Part shown: positions 1 through 4,200 of the stretch, one piece after another
Layout of the letters: every line of letters begins with the position of its first letter
Numbering within the stretch: the stretch's first letter is position 1
From: an uncultured Bacteroidota bacterium
Lineage (GTDB): Bacteria; Bacteroidota; Bacteroidia; Chitinophagales; Saprospiraceae
DNA: 6,447 bases
Assembly (NCBI GenBank): GCA_937926185.1
Contig: CALEYM010000041.1
Span: forward strand, 1 to 6,447
Direction: 5' to 3'
Made by a program: the position numbers and the translations under genes
Notes under the pieces: model-generated
What the model saw: the letters and a program-made list of their open reading frames with translations, nothing else
Databases searched by the model: none
Told to the model about the DNA's origin: nothing

Positions 1-997
1 TGGGCGGCCCGCCTCCCAAAGGCAGGGTGTTGGTTCCGGCGATGATATAGTTGCCGTTTTTATCTTTTCGCATATAGGATTCATATAACTCGCCTAAATC
101 CGGCGCAAGCGGCACGGAGCTGCTCAGTATAATAGTGTCCGCTTTAATATCGAGCCATACGAAACCGGAATTGTATGGATTATTCCATGAACTCTTTCCA
201 TAACAAAAAACTGTATTGTTTTGGTGGTCTGTACAGTTGTACATAATAAGATTAGACGTAGACGGTATTCCATTATAACCGATATAGGATACCTTCACTG
301 CGCCTTCAAATATGAAATTAATATCTTCATCTATCAAAATCGTTGAATTATTAAAACAACTTAAAATGTACCTTTGTATAGAATTTAACCAGTAAAACTC
401 GAAAACGTAGTTGGGATAATATTTAGTTTTAAATCTTTTTATTTTATCGAGGGTGAAATCCTCATTCAAATTTGTATAGAAATATTCGATAAGGGTTGCT
501 GAAGCAGAAACCTTTCGGACAATTCCGAATGTTTCCCAACAGCTTTTGTCCGGATTATACTTCATGCTTTCAAAGGATAGCCATGTATCTGCTTCCAGCC
601 GGACAGTATCGATCAGGGTAATATTTTCCAGTGAACTGTCCAGCGAATACGTGATAAAATAGTATTTGAGGTCTTTGACGGCGTTTCCCACGAAAATATA
701 TCTTGCGGTGTCTTCAATCATATAAATAGTTGAAAAGATACTGAACCCATCCACTTCGTCCAGTACATTCAAATGTATTACTTCTCCCTTCTCATCTACG
801 ATATATGCTAAGTGTTCTTTGTTGTAAGTTGCCTGTGTAAATAATACTCTGTTGTCGGACAGGATCAATGCCTCTTTTATCACTGTTTGATCGTCATTTA
901 AAATCGGGTAACCCCGCAATATTGTGTCTGGCTGAGCGATAAGGGAGGCGGATAAAGAGACAACAAGTATGGTAAAGATTGTAAATTTATTGTTCAT
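1..997 (-). CDS. Secreted protein of unknown function, 3' end cut by window edge
   Basis: The frame runs from an ATG at 997 to the left edge without a stop, giving 332 complete codons of an incomplete gene. The start is supported by a signal peptide directly after it (residues 1-21: MNNK, hydrophobic FTIFTILVVSLSASLI, likely cleavage A21/Q22) and by an in-frame TGA at 1079-1081, 28 codons upstream. No Shine-Dalgarno sequence is visible, which is common in Bacteroidota. The mature part is rich in Tyr, Phe, Ile, Asp and Asn, with alternating hydrophobic strands and no membrane segment, so a beta-rich fold is likely. A KDKNGNYIIAGTN stretch (residues 311-323) resembles blade motifs of secreted beta-propeller-like proteins, but I cannot demonstrate a propeller. 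Cysteines are few (153, 214, 255, 265). The middle of the gene is clearly more AT-rich than the neighbouring repeat gene. A T9SS sorting domain may lie beyond the edge. I recognise no family and assign no function. Confidence 0.88.
   Translation of the reverse strand, partial: MNNKFTIFTILVVSLSASLIAQPDTILRGYPILNDDQTVIKEALILSDNRVLFTQATYNKEHLAYIVDEKGEVIHLNVLDEVDGFSIFSTIYMIEDTARYIFVGNAVKDLKYYFITYSLDSSLENITLIDTVRLEADTWLSFESMKYNPDKSCWETFGIVRKVSASATLIEYFYTNLNEDFTLDKIKRFKTKYYPNYVFEFYWLNSIQRYILSCFNNSTILIDEDINFIFEGAVKVSYIGYNGIPSTSNLIMYNCTDHQNNTVFCYGKSSWNNPYNSGFVWLDIKADTIILSSSVPLAPDLGELYESYMRKDKNGNYIIAGTNTLPLGGGPP
935..997 (-). other. Predicted Sec signal peptide of the left-hand gene
   Basis: Residues 1-21 have a short polar, positively charged N-terminus (MNNK), a hydrophobic core (about residues 5-20) and a probable signal peptidase I site between Ala21 and Gln22. 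Cleavage to leave Gln at the new N-terminus is frequent among Bacteroidota exported proteins. There is no cysteine at the cleavage point, so this is not a lipoprotein signal. The -3 residue is Leu, which is tolerated but not ideal, so the exact cleavage position is less certain than the presence of the signal. Confidence 0.8.
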
Positions 998-1043
998 AAT
1001 AGCGTTGGTTGAAAATGGAAAATCAAGTTGGCGCCGGAGAATA

Positions 1044-1074
1044 CAAATATCTTCAAAGGAGAAATAAAATGCAA
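1044..1074 (-). promoter_or_regulatory. Candidate Bacteroidota-type promoter for the left-hand gene
   Basis: Read on the minus strand, the segment has TTG (1072-1074), a 20-base spacer, then GATATTTG (1044-1051). The Bacteroidota housekeeping promoter consensus is TTG or TTTG near -33 and TAnnTTTG near -7, separated by about 19-20 bases. The -7 element here matches at all defined positions except the first (G for T). Transcription would begin near 1035-1040, leaving a 5' leader of about 40 bases before the ATG at 997. The location between an upstream terminator and a start codon fits. The motif is short and AT-rich, so a chance match is possible. Confidence 0.42.
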
Positions 1075-1188
1075 GTATTCATCTCCTCACCATCGCGTTA
1101 CCTTTTCGGTAGTCCTATTGTCTGGGCCCGCTCTCCTCCAAACCGACATAAAGCCGGGTGCGATGCTGCCAACCGCCTTTAGTGGCGC

Positions 1189-1225
1189 AAAAAAAGCCGG
1201 CAACCAACAAAAGTTGGTCGCCGGC
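1189..1225 (-). terminator. Rho-independent terminator of the giant repeat-protein gene
   Basis: In the minus-strand RNA, the arm GCCGGCGACCAAC (1213-1225) pairs with GUUGGUUGCCGGC (1196-1208) over 13 base pairs. The loop is UUUU, and a run of seven U follows directly (1189-1195). One position is a G-U pair on the minus strand; on the plus strand the same position would be an A-C mismatch. Together with the U tract this shows the terminator serves minus-strand transcription. It lies 40 bases after the stop codon at 1265 and should separate this transcript from the next gene. Confidence 0.93.
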
Positions 1226-1264
1226 CCTCCCGATATAAAAATAAACGGAGTTGCGGATTCGCTC

Positions 1265-4200
1265 CTAATTCCGCAGCAACGTCACGTCGCCTTTAAACAA
1301 TTCCACCTCGCCGTCGATAAATTCCACTTCGAGGTACCACACGTACACCGCGATAGGCGCATTATCACCGCGGGCTTTACCGTTCCAGGCATAGGTGGGA
1401 TCGTTGGGCTGGAAATCGTTCTGACTGAAGATGGCGTTGCCCCAACGGTCGAAGATCTGCCAGGTTTTGATATTCCGTACATCGATGCCGCCCTGCACCA
1501 TGAGCTGCGAGTTGAACGGGTCGCTGCTGTTCGGGTTGAACACGTTCGGCACGAAAATGCGCCGGGTACGGTCCACCTGGATCAGTTGCTGATCGACCGA
1601 GCGGCAGCCGTTGACATCCACCACGACAATGCTTTGCAGATAGGAATGGGTGGGCAGGGTATCGTACGTCAGGCATTCTGACGGGCACGGCGGAAGCGGA
1701 TTCCAGGTAATGGAAGCGACCGGCGTGGTGCCGGTAATGGTGGCCGTCACCGTAACCGGGGTGCCGAGCGGCACCAACAGGTCGTCTTCCAGGTCGACCA
1801 GGAGCGCGCCGGGCGCCGTGATATTGACCGTCGTGTCGAGGATACAACCCTTGGCGTCTTCGAGTGAAATCGTGTAATCGCCTTCTCCAAGTTTGGTAAA
1901 CTGCGCGGTGCCGGAAGCCGTGCCACCGTTCAGCGAAAAGAGGAAGGGCTGGGTGCCGCCCACAACGCTGTTGACGGTTATCGAACCGTTCAGTTCGCCG
2001 AAACAACGAATATTCTGCACGGTAAGGTTAAAACCAGTTGGTACAGAGGTGTCGTAAACGACATTGACCGTGGTGGAGGCTGAACAACCGTTGAGCAGAT
2101 TGGACACCACGAGCGTGTATTGCCCCGGCGCGTCCACAACCGGCTTCAGGGTATTGGCGCCCGATACGATATTACCATTGGTCGTTGTCCATTCATAAGT
2201 GAAGTTATTCCCGGTGGAAGTACCTCCCGCGTTGATCGTAAGCGAAGTGGTACTGCAGTCCAATTGGTCATTTACGGAGGCAATGACCGTTGGGGCCGTG
2301 AAATCGGAAGTCACTTCTGTTTCGTATGGTTTTTGACACCCGTTTGCCGAAACGATGGTAAAAATGTAAATACCAGGTGCTGTTACCGTCGGATCTGCGA
2401 CAGTTGAAGTAAACCCATTGGGGCCGGACCAACTGAACGTTGCGCCGGGCGTAAAGACGGTACCGTTGATCTGAGCTGAACCGCCGTTGGCGCAGTTCAA
2501 TTGTGCGCCTTCAACCGAGCCGGTCGGCACATTGGCATCGATATCTACCACGGCCGTTGCCGAGCTGGTGCAGCCGTTTGGCGCCGTAACCACCACGATG
2601 TAATTTCCGGGGTCTTCTACCGGCGGATTCTGAAGATTCATATTTCCCAGATCAATATCCGGGCCGCTCCATTCGAACATGGAGCCGGGGATAGAACTGG
2701 TGGCAGAAATGGTAATTTGCAAATTGGCGCAGGTTATGATACCGCCGGTAGCCGTCGCAACGGCCGGTATGTTGTCGAGAAATACTTCCACATTATCCGT
2801 GGCGCTGCAACCCGTCACAGCATTGGTTACCACCACGGTGTACATGCCTGGCTGGTTAACCGTTACAATTTGCTCGTCCTCGTCGCCTGCATTGATCCCG
2901 GGGCCGGACCACAAATATAAAAGTGTGCCGTTTCCGGAAGAGGCGCTGGCATCGAGCGCAACTTCTTTCACAGCGCAAGACAGGGTCTGGTCGGCGCCGG
3001 CGCTTGCCGTGGGCAGATTTTGATCCTGACCCACCACTACTTCGTCGGTACTGGTACAGCCGTTCACGGTATTGGTAACCGTAACGGTATACGTGCCCGG
3101 CACTGAAACGACCGGTTCCGTCAAATTCTGATTACCTGCATCGATACCCGGGCCGCCCCATTGCAGCGTAAAGCCGGGCCCCGTGCTGGAGGCCGCTGCT
3201 GAAATGGTAATACCGGAAGATGTTGTACAAGTCAGCGTCTGATCGGTACCCGCGTCGGCTATGGGCGGCAGTATATCTTGTCCTACGTTTACAACGTCGG
3301 TAGCGCTGCATCCGTTGTTGGTATTGGATACGGTAAGCGTGTAGGCGCCGGGTTGGGATACGCGTGGCGTGATACTGGTTTCATCGCCGGCGACGATAGC
3401 CGGGCCGGCCCACAAATAATTAATACCGGGGCCGGATAGCGAGGCGCTACCGTCCAGTTGCAGCGTATCGACAGCGCAGGTCAGTGTTTGATCCACCCCG
3501 GCCTCGGTCAGCGGGAAATCGCCGTCTTTGTCCACGTACACCTGGTCGGTTGCCGTACAATGATTTTTAATATTGGTAACGATAAGGATATAAGTACCCG
3601 AGTCGCTCACCATCGGGTTCTGTGCGTTAAAATTGCCGGTATTGATGCCGGGGCCCTGCCACAGGTATTCAAAATCGGGGCCGGCGCTGGATGCCGAGCC
3701 ATCGATGGCAAGAGTGCTTTGCGCACAGGTCAGGGTGATGTCCTGTCCCGCGCTGGCGACCGGGGTTGCAATATCCTGGGTCACATCGGCATTATCCGTC
3801 GCCGTACAGCCGTTGTCCGTATTCGTTACCAGCAAGGCGTATGCCCCGGGCTCTGTAACTGCCGGGCTTTGAAGGCCCTCGTCGCCGGGTTGAATTCCGG
3901 GGCCGGTCCACAGGTAAGTGAAGGAGGCTCCGGCGGAGGACCCGCCGCCATCGAGCGTAACCGTTGTCGTTTGGCAGTCAAGCCCAAGGTCCGGGCCCGC
4001 AGAAGCATCCGGCGCTACTTTATCTTCTGTCACCAGCACTGTATCGACGGTTTCACAACTATTGGTCAGGTCGGTGATGGTCAGGATGTAAGTTCCGGGG
4101 AGTGTTATATCCGGAGTTAGCGTACCTGAATTTCCCGCGTTGATATCTGGTCCGGTCCATACGGTCTGGAAATTTGGGCCAGCACTGGATCCGGAGCCAT

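Noticed and set aside
1069..1182. Plus-strand 37-codon frame preceded by AAAGGAG (1055-1061) at a 7-base spacing
   Set aside because: The ribosome-site match is good, but the peptide has no recognisable feature, the frame overlaps the minus-strand promoter candidate, and Bacteroidota rarely depend on such sites. Conservation in relatives would be needed to revive it.
1028..1681. Plus-strand frame of 217 codons opposite the 3' end of the giant gene and its terminator
   Set aside because: It runs antisense through the terminator, the stop and the highly conserved CHU_C domain. It has no recognisable domain or signal peptide, and its openness is explained by the GC-rich codons of the real gene.
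1377..2006. Minus-strand frame of 209 codons in another phase of the giant gene
   Set aside because: It is out of frame with the SprB and CHU_C coding sequence, is Arg- and His-rich as frame-shifted GC-rich DNA usually is, and has no domain.
3458..4120. Plus-strand frame of 220 codons, and similar plus-strand frames across 2100-6344
   Set aside because: They lie opposite the repeat array, and the same antisense pattern recurs about every 249 bases (G-A-G-P-Q or P-G-P-like strings opposite W-x-GPGI). They are shadows of the repeats rather than genes.
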